A stretch of DNA of 64,000 bases from Kalaharituber pfeilii (taxonomy: Eukaryota; Ascomycota; Pezizomycetes; Pezizales; Pezizaceae), in NCBI GenBank assembly GCA_015179045.1, contig WHUZ01000010.1, positions 496,001 through 560,000 of the forward strand. The letters are read 5' to 3'. This document shows positions 46,905 through 58,889 of this stretch, piece after piece. A model generated the notes under the pieces. The model ran no database searches. It saw only the letters and a program-made list of their open reading frames with translations, and was not told the DNA's origin. A program made the translations under genes and the position numbers. Position 1 is the stretch's first letter. The number at the start of each line of letters is the position of its first letter.

Positions 46905-47860
46905 ATAAGTTGGTTGGACGTACTCCAATCACTATGGCGATTTCAAGCAGACGCCGACCCCCCCCCCCGAAGCCGAATCGACCCTAGTCATCTGGTTCGA
47001 CGACGAAGGCGCTACGGGGCACGGGGGGATGCCAGGAGAACCCCTCCCAGGGGCAAACACCACCGCCACGACCCCACCCGACAAAACAGAACCTGAAGCC
47101 CTGGGCTTCAGTCCCATCTACAACGTACTCTCGGAGGAGCCGTCCCCGGAGAGCACGACGGCGACACCGGCGGAACCCAAGCAAAAAGCCGCCCCCACCA
47201 CTCAAAGGAGGAAACGCAAAGGAAAGACGCCGTGCCCCCAGGAAGCGTACACCCTCAAGCGCCAGCTGAGCGACGAGGAGGCAAACAACACCCCCGGTCG
47301 ACAGACCGGCAGGCAGCACGCCCACCACCACCAAAAACCCCCGACCGCCACACCCAAAACGTCGAACCCCCGACGCATACCCCAAGTAACCCCAGCAAGA
47401 CCTAGAAGGTCTCCGACAAGCTCCGATGCCCCCACAAAAAACTCTGGCATCGTCGTACATGGTATAGCTCTGAGGAAGGATTTGGGCAATGTACGACGAT
47501 GGCTGGCAGCAGACAACAAAGAACTGAAGAAGATTGTCAGGATCCTTTGGCTGAGAAAGAAAGAAACGCTAATCGGAGAGGGCAAGAAGACCAGCTCCGT
47601 GGTGGTATACTTGGAGGATCAGACAGACATTGACAGAGTGCGACTCGGAGGAAGATGGCTCAAGGCGAGCCAGTACGAAGCTGAGAGAGGACGGAGATAA
47701 GAGAGACTGCTGGCCGTTTCCCCCGCAACACAGTGAGAACCGCGGGCCTCATGTACTTAAATTTAGTTATCTTTTTCTTTCATTCTTTAAATAAACCCTC
47801 GCCATAGCCCATAGGGCGGCACGCGAGTACTGATATAAAAAAAAAAAAAAAAAAAAAAAT
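46905..47860 (+). mobile_element. ORF1-only element, tail A
   Basis: ORF1 (47029-47700), 3' UTR, tail A starting AACCCTCGCCATAGCCCATA at 47796, and poly(A) to about 47858. The 5' UTR hairpin of full-length members is absent, so the copy is 5'-truncated or rearranged near 46905. Target duplication not identified. Confidence 0.75.
47029..47700 (+). CDS. ORF1-like protein, tail-A family member
   Basis: A 223-aa open frame from MPGEPLPGANTTATTPPDKT. The N-part has ALGFSPIYNVLSEEPSPE (family motif, residues ~24-41) and RRKRKGKTPCPQEAYTLKRQ followed by LSDEEANN (residues ~64-92), then a His/Pro-rich linker. The conserved domain is complete: GIVVHGIALRKDLGNVRRWL, RILWLRKKETLIGEGKKTSS, VVVYLEDQ, VRLGGRWLKASQYEAERGRR. 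The frame also stays open upstream of the first ATG for some codons, so the original start may be lost. Probably intact enough to make protein if transcribed. Confidence 0.7.
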   Translation: MPGEPLPGANTTATTPPDKTEPEALGFSPIYNVLSEEPSPESTTATPAEPKQKAAPTTQRRKRKGKTPCPQEAYTLKRQLSDEEANNTPGRQTGRQHAHHHQKPPTATPKTSNPRRIPQVTPARPRRSPTSSDAPTKNSGIVVHGIALRKDLGNVRRWLAADNKELKKIVRILWLRKKETLIGEGKKTSSVVVYLEDQTDIDRVRLGGRWLKASQYEAERGRR

Positions 47861-47881
47861 TACCTAGTGTTATGCATTCTC

Positions 47882-49728
47882 TACCAGTACCGTATGGGTA
47901 ACGATGTGCACACCGGTAACGCTGGGCACCTTGGCGCCGGTTTTGCACCCTCCCCAACATCAAAATGTCAGGCATATCTCACAGAATATATTTCTAATAT
48001 GTATGATGAATTAATTATAGACCATATTGACTGCGCTGATTCTGAATTTGAAGGGAAAAAAGTGAAAATGCTACTCCTACATCACCTACAGTTGCCACAT
48101 CCCTCTACCTTATAAAATAACCTCCTCTGGTACCTACCAGCAAATACCAACTCACTGTAACGCTCTACCTGCTCATGCAATAGTAGGGATGGTAGCAATG
48201 GTACTACCAGTGCTATATTACAATACATGGGTAGTAACAGCTTGAGATCTGTACCATAGCACTGTATGCTCCTGTAGCAAGAAATTGTGCATAACTAAGA
48301 AATTGAGCATTTTCCGGATGCGACAACAAAAAATTCCTGTGAGTGCAAATAGTTCTCAAGGGGGCTCAAATTGAAGCCAGAGCATGGTAGAATACATGGA
48401 ATTATCTTCCGCATATTCATTGAGCCAATTCTTAGGAGATGGGTAGTGCCCTATTTGGTATATCCCAAATCCTATACTAGACATACTCTGAGCTGCCAAG
48501 TGTTAATGATCCTGCCTGAGATCAATAAGATCTAGACATATACTCTATTACCTATTCTGAGGAAGTATAGCAAGTTTGGCGATGTCAAGGAGTCGCCATA
48601 ACCGTAGAATGAGCAGCCCGCATATGTCAGATTTGTCAGATATGCAGCATCACACACATACAGTATGCAACAGTAAAAATTGCATCATCATTGTCATGTA
48701 GCACTATACGAGTTGTACACAGTCTCGAAACCGGCACAAACTATAGGTATCTAGATTAATATCTAGAGTGGGGCTGTCATATCAATAGTATATTGTTGGT
48801 TATGCAGGTACATATTAGTACTGCACTATGGTAGAGTACAACTGATGCATAGATACTCTCTAAAGCTACAAATATAAAGACATATAGAAGAAGATATTTT
48901 ATCACAGCTGGTAGTATGGAGTAATAGTTTTGGGTAGCTGAAAACTGGTCATGGTATAGCATACCTATCTAATATAGGTAGGCTGCTTACTCTATAGCCA
49001 TGATAACTCCATGACGTGGCCAAACACGACCAAACTAGCTACGCTTCCTCAGAATAGGTAATAGAGTATATGTCTAGATCTTATTGATCTCAGGCAGGAT
49101 CATTAACACTTGGCAGCTCAGAGTATGTCTAGTATAGGATTTGGGATATACCAAATAGGTCACTACCCATCTCCTAAGAATTGGCTCAATGAATATGCGG
49201 AAGATAATTCCATGTATTCTGCCATGCTCTGGCTTCAATTTGAGCCCCCTTGAGAGCTATTTGCACTCACAGGAATTTTTTGTTGTCGCATCCGGATAAT
49301 GCTCAATTTCTTAGTTATGCACAATTTCTTGCTACAGGAGCATACAGTGCTATGTTACAGATCTCAAGCTGTTACTACTCATGTATTGTAATATAGCACT
49401 GGTAGTACCATTGCTACTATTCCTCCTATTCCATGGGCAGGTAGAGTGTTACGGTGAGTTGGTATTTGCTACTACGTGCTAGAGGAGGTTATTTCATAAG
49501 GTAGAGGGGTGTGGCAACTGTAGATGCTGTAGGAGTAGCATTTTCACTTTTTTTCCCTTCAAATTCAGAATCAGCGCAGTCAATATGGTCTATAATTAAT
49601 TCATCATACATATTAGAAATATATTCTGTGAGATATGCCTGACATTTTGATGTTGGGGAGGGTGCAAAACCGGCACCAAGGTGCCCAGCGTTACCGGTGT
49701 GCACATCGTTACCCATACGGTACTGGTA
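47882..49728. mobile_element. Fold-back element with ~710-bp inverted arms
   Basis: The left arm (47884 to about 48595) and right arm (about 49015-49726) are near-identical inverted copies around a ~400-bp spacer. Ends are CCAGTACCGTATGGGTAACG and its complement, each bordered by TA, suggesting a Tc1/mariner-type TA duplication. Both arms encode the same frame (KCQAYLTEYISNMYDELIID, HIDCADSEFEGKK), in opposite directions. No intact transposase. Confidence 0.85.
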
Positions 49729-51943
49729 GTAAGCTTTTTATTTTTAGATGCCACTTTTAAGCCTCAAAAAAGACATTTTGTATGGGAAAATGGTACTCTT
49801 GGCATTCTTCCAAGTTTATTTTTTTCCACCGAAAGCTGGAGGACCTCAACGGCTCTTCTACTATCAAAACCGTAAAGATTGCAGTCATGTCTACCATAGA
49901 AAAAAAAAACCCATTGTCACTAATTGTAGTAGGACAAAATTATAGTCCAGCAAAATCATATGGTTTTCAAGTGCAGGATCTATGGATGTCAATAAGAGAC
50001 TCTAGCTATTAAAAACCAAAATGCTTCCACTGCTCTATTGCTGTATTGTAATATATTCTGCATCATCTATACTAATACCAGTTCAAGTTGTAGGCCAATT
50101 GGGTTTCTCGTTGCTGAGATATGTCAATTTTTGTTTATGTCAACCCTGTCGCCACCAAGACTTTACGGAGTAGTCCACTGACTGTCTATGCGAGGCAAGG
50201 GGACCGTATCAGAGAATGCCCACGTCAGACGGATGTAGCCATTGGAGGCTTGGCACGAGTGATGAAGTAAGTAGGTAGGTGTTGGTCTGTAGGGGCTACA
50301 GTAATAAGTGTCTGGTGAACTTTTCCTCGCCCTTTTACGCGTTGGGCCTGCGGACCGAATGGGCGACCCACCATTAGAGCAGCAATGCATGCCGATTGCC
50401 TGGCTCCGGATCATGCATGTGGCTTCATGTGCACTAATGCCGTGTCGGGCTGTCGGATATGAGCTCTCAGATAACAGCCATGGATAATATTTGCGGAATG
50501 GGCCTAGCAGCGGAGATAGATTAGCGTATGCCACCGAGGAAATCGTGCAGCCCCAGTTGACTACAAAATGGCATCCTAAAATTCAGATACTCATTCAATT
50601 GACTTTGTATCAAGTAAAAGGCATCTAGATACAAGTAGAACTTTATTCTGTACCTTAGTTTAGCGTATCAAAATTTTTAGGATCGGTATACGTTGTTTGT
50701 GGTGATATACCTTTCGCTGATATTAAGTCTGGTTACAAGACTACTCAGGAAGGTCGGACACTTGAAGATCTAACTTTTGCAGAATCATTTTCTTCATTCA
50801 AGGGATAATGCAGGAGACGCTCTACAGTAGTGGGTATAGATGATGTCTCGGAAGTGGGCAAAAGCTCGTATCTCGTTGGTGTCTGAATGAATTCGGTACC
50901 TAAATGGCATCTGACAAAGTGGTCATGAGGACGGTTAACGCTTGATCTTGGCATATGCTAACTGTTCAATAATGTCAGCGATTCACCAAGCGTTACAACT
51001 ATCAACTGACGTCGCATGGATGCACACATTTGAATAATTTCAGCAATGCGACGAATTACTGAATACGGTGGCTGTAGGCTATATACCGGTATATTCAAGA
51101 CTTTTACAAGACTATACCTTTTTTTTTTTGTGTTGTAATTCATTAACTCGAGTGTAGCGCTGTTAGGCTAAGTCGAGACATGGGTGATGTGCATCACAAG
51201 AAAACTCCGCTAACTCATCCACTCTCCTTCCCGTCACCCTTAGCGCAATGAACTCTACTACTGCCCAATACAAACTCCCTGTCTCGCCCACCTATTGCTG
51301 CTTCGCTGCCTTCAGAGCTGACATAGTCAGAGGTCAAATACGTCATAGAAACTCTCACTTAGTTGCCATCAGCGCTGCGCTCAGGAACCCCAGGCAGGTT
51401 GACGATATTTGTGTGGTGTTCAGAGAACCCGGACAACAGCTTGGCAGCAACGAATATGTATGAATAAGGTAAACATAGTTTATTCTTTCGCGAACGGTAG
51501 ATAGCAGGTAAGGACAGCTTGAGCTTGTACAACTTGGAGCCATAATAACCAACTATTTATCCTGTTCCAGACTTAAGCCGGATTTACTGAAGTATCCTAG
51601 CTGGCTCGCGAATCTAGTCCTCTGGCGAATTACGAGGTCCGGTCCAAATCACAGTATTGGAAACGGGTTTTAAATATTTTGTTTTCAGTTGTAGATGAAC
51701 TATGTGAATACCTTTTTGAGTCGAGAAAGGCGGAAGGCTTCCTGTTTTCTTTCCCCTTCTGCATTCCTATAGCTCCGTGGTTGAGGAAGAGCGTTCTAAT
51801 TGGCTTTCAGTGCGGGGTTGATGGGTTGGCAACTTGAGGCTCTTTGTAAGTAATGTCCCAACAACGACCGTCATAGTATCAACATTGTTGTTGCAATATT
51901 CCACTCGTCGTGTCGCAGGTCTATTAAATCAGTTTAGTATTAC
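49729..51943. other. Upstream flank of the receptor gene, no gene recognised
   Basis: Several short open frames (for example minus 50534-50163, 123 aa; plus 51248-51463) lack motifs and have poor composition. A T-run with AATTCATTAACTCG at 51119-51155 may be a very degenerate tail-A copy. The receptor promoter must lie at the right edge. Confidence 0.45.
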
Positions 51944-54900
51944 ATGATGGATGCCTTCACAATCTCAACCGGAATTGCCGGCTTGCTCTCATTCGCTCTC
52001 GAGATCACAAAGATTCTAACGGAATACACCAACCAAGTCCAATCTGCCCCGAAGGATGCTCAAACATTGCTAGTGGAGATCAATGCTTTGAGTTATGTTC
52101 TTCAACAGCTAACGGAATTTCTGAAAAAGGAAGACCGGAAGGGGATTTTTCAACCCACTTCAATCCTATGCAATGTTGTTGGTATCTGCAAGGGCAAAAT
52201 CGAACATTTATATTCAACCCTTACCAAGTTTCGGTCCGGAGGTTTCAAAGACCGACTCAGGTGGCCTTTTCATAAGCAAGAATACCTTGAGGTTACCTCA
52301 ACCTTACATAATTGTGCTCAAATAATCGAATTTTCGCTTACCATTGCGAATTGGTAAGCTTTCTAGTATAAACTATTCTAAATTTAACTAATATTTAATA
52401 GTGAATTACTTTCGAAAACTTCCGAAGAAGTAATGATGGCACTATCAGAGCGAAAAGAGAAGATCGACTCTCTGCTGCCATTATTGGATGCCTCCACCGC
52501 AGCAACTGCTGAGATGAAAAAAATGAGCGCCAATATAGAAGAGGTTTTGGGCCTTGTATCGAAAATTGATAAGTTAGCTATGGAGCTGCAGGAAATTAAG
52601 AGTGGGGTTCAGATTATACAGCAAAATATAGATGGTATGGAATTTATAAATCTCTTTTGTTACTTGTTTGAATTTATGTGCATGTGCTAACTTCCGGCTT
52701 CTTCCCTTTAGCGGAGAATATAGAGAAACTTCTTGCCTGGTTGTCACCACTTGAGCCACAAAAGCGACATCAGGGTGTCAAGAACAGCAGACTAGAGAAT
52801 ACAGGAAACTGGATTCTCCAGAGTGATGTATTTCAAAGATGGTTCAAAGGCCAACAAAACAGTGAAAGCAATCAGGTTCTGGGCTGCTATGGTGAACCAG
52901 GAGTCGGAAAGACCATTATTACGTAAGTATACATACTATTTCTACATCAGCGACTTTAATACTAAAGGAATATATAAAGCTCAATTGTTATCGACTACAT
53001 CTCTGCCAATCCAATAGGACAGCAAATGAGTGATGTATATCTATACTGTGACTATCGAGACCGAACAGAACAGAATTTGGTCCACATTATTGGCAGTTTC
53101 GTCAAACAATTAGTCTTGCAGTTTATATCCTCCGGAACTCAGTTACCCCAGTCAATTCACGATCACTTCAAATCCGCTTTTGAGAAGAGAGAAAGTTTAG
53201 CCATTGACAAAGCACTTTTGATGCTGAAACATCTTTGTGCAGAGCTGGATAAAATCTTCATTCTGCTTGACGCGCTTGATGAGTTACAGGACCAGACAAG
53301 ATTGAGTTTTCTCAAGGCAGTAAATGAGATTCTGCATTCACATAGTTCTAGTTCGAAAAACCAATCCACAGACCCTAATGTGCATTTATTCTTTACCGCA
53401 CGTCCACATATTCAGGACCAGGTTAATCGTTGCCTGGGTAATGCTGGTACATTGAGAATAGTAGCTCAGGAGGAAGATATTCAAGCGTACCTCACCTACC
53501 GCATTGACAGAGATACCATCGACAACGGCGAGAATGCTATGAATAGTGAGCTCAAAAACGAAATACTGAAGTTGCTACCGACGAAAGCAGAGGGAATGTA
53601 TGTTCAGTTTCAAAGCCTTACATACCTTGTATAAACATATCTAAACTTTGGTATCTAGGTTCTTGCTCTCGGTCTTGCACATCGACATGATTTTAGATGA
53701 GGTGACTGTGGCTATGAGAAGAAATGCTCTACACAGCTTACCTCCGGGTCTTCATACAGCATATGATGGAACCATACTGAGGATGCGGGACTCACAGAGT
53801 CAATCCCGATACAACCTAGGCATGAGAGCGCTCATGTGGACATACCTAGCTGAGCGACCATTGAAGGTCATAGAGCTCTGCCATGCACTCTCAGTAAATG
53901 ATGGGGATAAGAGTCTGGATCGCAACAACATTCCCTCTGCAAACATAATCCTGCGCTGTTGCTGTGGGCTAGTGACTATAGATGATGAAACGTCAACAGT
54001 TCGTCTGGTACACTACACCCTTCAGGAGTATTTCAAATCCCACGATGAGAAATACTTTCCAACTGGCCATAACCAGATTGCAAGGACCTGTATTATCTAC
54101 CTGGACTTCTCTGAACTAACTACGTACCATTGGACAAAACATGAGAACTGGTCAGGCACCTGCTATTGTTCAGAAGGTGCGCTAACGGACGACTACGCTT
54201 TGTTTGGGTACGCATCTTCTCAATGGGGCCATCATGCACGAAAGCAGTGTGATGAAACTACTTGCAATCTTGCTGTTGCCATGCTTCAACGTGAATGCTG
54301 CCCCGCCCTTATGGAACTGGATTGCGACTTCCATGATCGGAGAAAGAAATGCAGATTATCGAGCTTGTCAGCTGTTGCTTCGTTCGGAGTCGAGAGCATC
54401 TTCCGCGCTCTACTGCAGATTTCGGATCCGAATGAGAAGGGTAGCTGCGGCGGCACGGCGTTGCTCTACGCTGCAGCACAGGGCCACGAAGCTATCGTCC
54501 GCTTGTTGCTTGAGCGAGCTGATGTTGACGTCAATATAGGGGTAAGCGACAGTGGAACCCCATTGTGGTGTGCAGCCTCAAACGGCCATGAGGCGATAGT
54601 CCGCTTATTGCTTGAGCGAGCTGATGTTGACGTCAATATGAGGAGCTACAAAGGAACCCCATTGTGTTATGCAGCCTCACAGGGCCATGAGGCGATAGTC
54701 CGGGAATTGCTTGAGCGAGCCGATGTTGACGTCAATATGAGGAGCTACAAAGGAACCCCATTGTGGTGTGCAGCCTCAAAGGGCCATGAGGCGATAGTCC
54801 GCTTATTGCTTGAGCGAGCTGATGTGGACGTCAATATGAACGGATTAGGCGGTGAAACCCCATTGGGATGTGCAGCCTCAAATGGCCATGAGGCGATAGT

Positions 54901-55231
54901 CCGCTTATTGCTTGAGCGAGCTGATGTGGACGTCAATATGAAGGGAACCTTCAGTGGAACCCCATTGTGGCGTGCAGCCTCAAAGGGCCATGAGGCAATA
55001 GTCCGCTTGTTGCTCGAACGACCAGACCTTGACATCAACTTCCCGGATACACTTGGCAGGACACCTCTCTCTACAGCAATTGACCGACAATACCTCCCAA
55101 TAATTAACTTGCTCCGTGATCGAGGTGCACAGTTAACCCCCTCGCCGACCACACCTTCCGTTAGTCAGAAGCGAAAACTGAGCGTTAGTGCCGACCAGGT
55201 GTCCCATAGGAGGTCGAAATCGCCTCGCTAG
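51944..55231 (+). CDS. STAND receptor: Fungal_N-type domain, NACHT, ankyrin repeats
   Basis: Five exons inferred from splice sites and frame: 51944-52353, 52402-52634, 52712-52922, 52980-53597, 53659-55231; 1014 aa, uninterrupted. The N-terminus (residues 1-140, MDAFTISTGIAGLLSFALEI) matches the fungal STAND N-terminal domain, usually a signalling or coiled part. Walker A GEPGVGKT lies at 275-282 and Walker B IFILLDALDEL at about 377-387. The winged-helix/linker region (LPPGLHTAYDGTILRMRDSQ, then ALMWTYLAERPLKVIELCHA) follows. From about 752, six nearly identical ankyrin repeats (TPLWCAASNGHEAIVRLLLE) plus one diverged repeat, then a basic tail (QKRKLSVSAD). NLR-like receptors of this kind act in fungal non-self recognition and cell death. 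The start is the first of two adjacent ATGs. Nothing disrupts it. Confidence 0.88.
54440..55140 (+). repeat. High-identity ankyrin-coding tandem repeats
   Basis: Units of about 99-105 bp share GGCCATGAGGCGATAGTCCG and CTTGAGCGAGCTGATGT almost without change across five to six units. They differ mainly in the 20-30 bp coding for the ankyrin finger (RSYK, NGLGGE, KGTFS). Confidence 0.85.
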
Positions 55232-55691
55232 ACTCCAGTTCTATTTCACAAATTGCCTCTCAATACTTTCATACCCATGTCGTGCACGAAGGGGGGTGAA
55301 TAGGGCAGTGTTCAGATGTTCGTAAGGGTAGGGGGCGGAAGCTCTAAGAGAGGAGTGGTAGGGAGGAGAGGGTGATCGCGTGTTTTGCTTCTGTTTCGAT
55401 TGCTTGCTAGTTTACTTGCTTTTGTACTGCAATGTTATTTGTCCTTATCATAGTGCAGCAGCGTGATGAAGAAACAATTACTTCAGGAGAGAAAGTCAGC
55501 ACATGCAATATGTTACCACGTGCGGATTGTGAAGATACACTAGGCTACTTAACATTCGGGTTCGTCGAAACCTCTAACCTGAAGACCATTTTGTATATCT
55601 TATTGTTCGTGCTTCGATAGATACGACTGATACGACTTTTTGATATAAACCGGCCACTAACATTTATTTCTGGAACAAGTTACCGGTAGTA
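55232..55691. other. 3' flank of receptor gene
   Basis: No further coding sequence recognised before the next element. Confidence 0.45.
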
Positions 55692-56190
55692 TATTTTTTT
55701 TCTTTTTATGTCATTAATCGCATGCCGCCCTAAGGGCTATGGCGATATCTAGTTACATATGAAATAAAAGGAAAGTTAGATATGAAAGTAGAAATCCCCG
55801 GAAACTCCTGTGTGAAGGGAAAGTGAGAATAAACAATAAGGTGCCCGCGCGCTCATTGGTAATGCGGGTGGCTCGAGCCAAGGGTCAGCATGTGCCGGGA
55901 CCTTCCTATTTCCTTCCCCTGTCCCGCTCGTACACGCTCGTCCGCAACCACTTTTCCTCCGAGTGTCACTTTCGCAATTTCCCTCTGTGTCTCCAAGTAT
56001 ACCACCACAGGACTAGTCTTGCCTTCCTCCACTAGGATTAATTTCCTCCGCAGCCATCTGATCCCTACAATCTTTCCTATGTCTTTGTTGGAGGCCTCCA
56101 ACCATCTTCTGACATTCCCCAAGTCTTTCCTCAGGGCTATGCCGTGGATGACAACGCTGTGTTTCGAGGTGGTGTTGTCGGGGAGGCTAC
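55692..56190 (-). mobile_element. ORF1-only element, 5'-truncated (GCGAT-type tail)
   Basis: T-rich end, tail A with ATCGC/GCGAT stem, 3' UTR with GAAATCCCCGGAAACTCCTG, then the ORF1 C-terminal domain at 55890-56175 (SVVIHGIALRKDLGNVRRWL, IVGIRWLRRKLILVEEGK, VTLGGKVVADERV). A small shift after GGK breaks the end. The frame continues into unrelated host DNA to 56350. Confidence 0.75.
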
Positions 56191-56565
56191 CTATAAAAAA
56201 ACAATAAGCTATGCGGTTGCTGCGTATGGTGGTAAAGCTATTCACGAAGGAAAGAGATAGAGAGACTGTTGAGCCAATTGAGCGAGTAGTTGCGAGAGAT
56301 GGACACTTATATAGATGAATTGTAGACATACATAGAAAGTAGTATAACACAAATGGTTAGCGAGACTGAACACAAAGCAATATCAGCGCTGGGTAACAAC
56401 AAGTGCGCGATAGCTAAAACAAATGAAACATATGAAACGAACTACATATATGAAACTGCAACACAGGTGCAACAGATATGTATTTCAACAGCCTCGCTCA
56501 GACGTTGCAGCAAAGGTCATGGGCAAACCTGATGTGCTTCACATGTTCGAGTGTTTTGGTGCAGA
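56191..56565. other. No recognised gene
   Basis: Unique-looking AT-rich DNA between two insertions. Confidence 0.4.
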
Positions 56566-56574
56566 GGTCAGAAC

Positions 56575-56608
<34 letters not shown>

Positions 56609-56659
56609 TCACGTGACCCCCACATGCGGCTGTTCACCATGGCAGGGCCACGGTCAGAA
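56566..56659 (-). mobile_element. Tail-B micro-insertion, short form
   Basis: GGTCAGAA (56566-56573, 56652-56659) flanks ~31 T, GTCACGTGACCCCCACATGC and the hairpin to GGCAGGGCC. Confidence 0.85.
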
Positions 56660-56801
56660 GTGTTAGTTAGTATCTCTCTAAAAGTAGTCAAGGAAGAAAT
56701 CACCAGCAGCAAGGTATTCTCTAGTGAGGTGATAGTGAACATCTCTGTGCTTAGTCTTCTAGTGTTGCCCTAGATTGTTGAATATGTCAATGGAGGACGA
56801 A

Positions 56802-57022
56802 TTTTTTATTTTTTTTTTATTTTTTTTTTTTTTTATATCAGTACTCGCATGGCGCCCTAAGGGCTATGGCAAGGTATTCAGTTAAATAGGAAATAAAAGG
56901 AAATAAGACAATTAACATGTAGATGCCCACGGCTCTCTCTGGTGATGTGGGTGATGAAAAACCAGCAAAGGAAAATACATTGTGAGACCCACAGCTCTCG
57001 CTAGTAGTGTGGGTAGTGCCAA
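56802..57022 (-). mobile_element. Tail-A copy with short 3' UTR
   Basis: An interrupted T-run, tail A (CTTGCCATAGCCCTTAGGGC on the minus strand) and ~120 bp of 3' UTR like that of the ORF1-only elements (CCCACGGCTCTCTCTGGTGA). It is cut at the T-run at 57031 by the next element or shares its origin. Confidence 0.6.
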
Positions 57023-57030
57023 AGTCAGCA

Positions 57031-58821
57031 TTTTTTTTTTTTTTTTTTTTTATATATCATTACTCGCTTGCCGCCCTATGGGCTATGGCGAGGGTCTTAT
57101 TTAACAAGGAGTGAAAACAAACAAAAAGGAAACAACTAGACACATGTGGTACCCGCGGTGATCCTACGTAATGCGGGAGAAAAGATAACTAAGTACATGT
57201 GGCACTCGCGGTGCTCGTGAGTGATGCGGGTGGAAAGGGCCAGTCTGTCCATCCTATTTGCGTCCCCTGTCCGTTCGTACTGGTCCGCTTTTAACCAACG
57301 TCCTCCAAGTCTCACTCTCCCACCTCGATCGGCTTCTCCAGGTATACCACCACCGAACTGGTCTTCTTCTCTTCTTCGACCAGTATTGTCTTCCTTATGA
57401 GCCAGCGAATCCCTACCGTCTTCCCTAACTTGTTGCTTGCTTCCAGCCATTTCCGGACCTTGCCCAAATCCTTTCTTAGGGCAATGCCGTGTACGACGAT
57501 GCCGTGTGCGGTGGTGGAGGCATCGGGGGTGGCTGTGGAGGTTGCGGATGATGTCCTAGGGGCCGGGGACGGGCGCTGGAGTTTTTTGTGGGGCCTGGGG
57601 AGGGATCGGGGTCTGTGGGCTGGTGGGGGGTTGGGGTTTTTTCCCCTTGAGGTGGTTTTGGAAGCTGTTTCTTGACTCGACAGCCTTTGTCTCTTCGGGG
57701 TGGGGGGGGTGGTGTCACAATCTCGGGGGCCCCTCAGTGTTGGGTGCCGTCTTCGGATGTGGAGAGGGTCCCGCTGTAGCGGCTATCTTCCCCGCCTCTT
57801 TGTCATTGAGCTGCGCTTCAGGGCGTAAGGGACCCGGGGAGATGGCGCCTTCCCTTTGCGTTTCTTGTTGGGCCTTTCCGGTGTTGGTGATGAGCTGGAC
57901 CCCGATGGCTGCGGTGGCTGTGGAGGTGGGGGGCCCTGTCGGGGGTGTGTCTACCGGAGGCGTCTCCATCCACGTGATGGGCTGAACCCCAATGTCTGTG
58001 GCGGTGGTGGTGGTGGTGGCATGATTGGTCTTCCTACTTCCGTCCTCTGCCCCAATCATACTGTTCCACTCGCAACTATCGTCCTCCGAGCCTCATTTTC
58101 CCGACCTCGGTAGCCTTCTCCAAGTAGACTACCGCTGAACTTGTCCTTTTTCCCTCGCCAATCAGTGTGTCCTTCTTCCTAAGCCAACGCAACCCGGTCG
58201 TCTAACCTAAATCCTTGTTGTCAGACTCCAACCATCTCCGGACCTTCCCTAAGTCCTTCCTCAGGGCTCTATCGTGTATGACGATGCCGGCTTTGGAGGT
58301 AGTGGTGGCATCGGGGGTGGATGGTGGGGGGGGGGCTTGGTCTTTTGTGGGCGGGGAGAGGGGGGGGGGGGTTCTGGGTTTTTGGGCGGTCGCGGAGCCC
58401 GGGTGGGCTCGGGTTCGATGTTTTGGGTGGGGGTGCCAGCATGGGTGCCGCGGTGTGTGGGGTCCCAACCGTTGGCGCGGTGTTGTCTAACCTGCACTTG
58501 AATGCATATGGGTCCTGAGCAGACGCAGCTTTTTCCTTGCGCTTCCTGCCTGGGTCGTGACCTCCGGTGTGGTCGCAGTCGCTACACGTGGCTCCTCCGA
58601 GTGTGTGGTGACCGTTGTGCTGAAGCCTAATGCTTTGGGGGTATGTCTCTTCCGAGGAACTGGTGGCTTTACCATGTCGACGGTGAAGAGTGGGCTGAAG
58701 CCTAGGCTTCGGGGGGTGAGAGTGGCCGTGGGAGGGGTGAGAGCGGCTGGTGGGGAGGTGGTCGGCAAGCCAGTCTGGGAGGGGGTGGTTTGGCCCTCCT
58801 GCATATACCATTATCGTGGTG
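57031..58821 (-). mobile_element. Two joined ORF1-only copies
   Basis: First copy: poly(A) and tail A at 57031-57090, ORF1 C-terminal domain about 57240-57500 (frameshifted), Pro-rich part 57500-58020 with GVQPITWMETPPVDTPP and IGVQLIT motifs. At 58021 the sequence jumps back to C-terminal domain coding (58025-58300) of a second copy. The second copy's Pro-rich part (58300-58810) has RSLGFSPLFTVDM, ALGFSTTVTTHSEEP and DPYAFKCRLDN motifs. G-runs disrupt the frames. No 5' UTR hairpin. Confidence 0.65.
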
Positions 58822-58889
58822 CCCCATCAAAACGTATCATACCCCGCTTGCAGCGCTAAGCTATGGCAGGGTCCCTGAGCAAGCCCTCA
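58822..58889 (-). mobile_element. LINE 3' end (B-like tail), split by DNA transposon
   Basis: CATACCCCGCTTGCAGCGCT ... GGCAGGGTCCCTGAGCAAGC is the B-like tail of the LINE whose remainder resumes at 63148 (GCCCGGAGACAGGCTAAACG). The related copy at 44.0 kb is uninterrupted at this point. Confidence 0.8.

Noticed and set aside
50163..50534. 123-aa ORF upstream of the receptor gene
   Set aside because: No motif, irregular composition, no splice context; not distinguishable from chance.
54745..55152. 135-aa ORF antisense to the ankyrin repeats
   Set aside because: Reverse-complement shadow of a repeated coding sequence.
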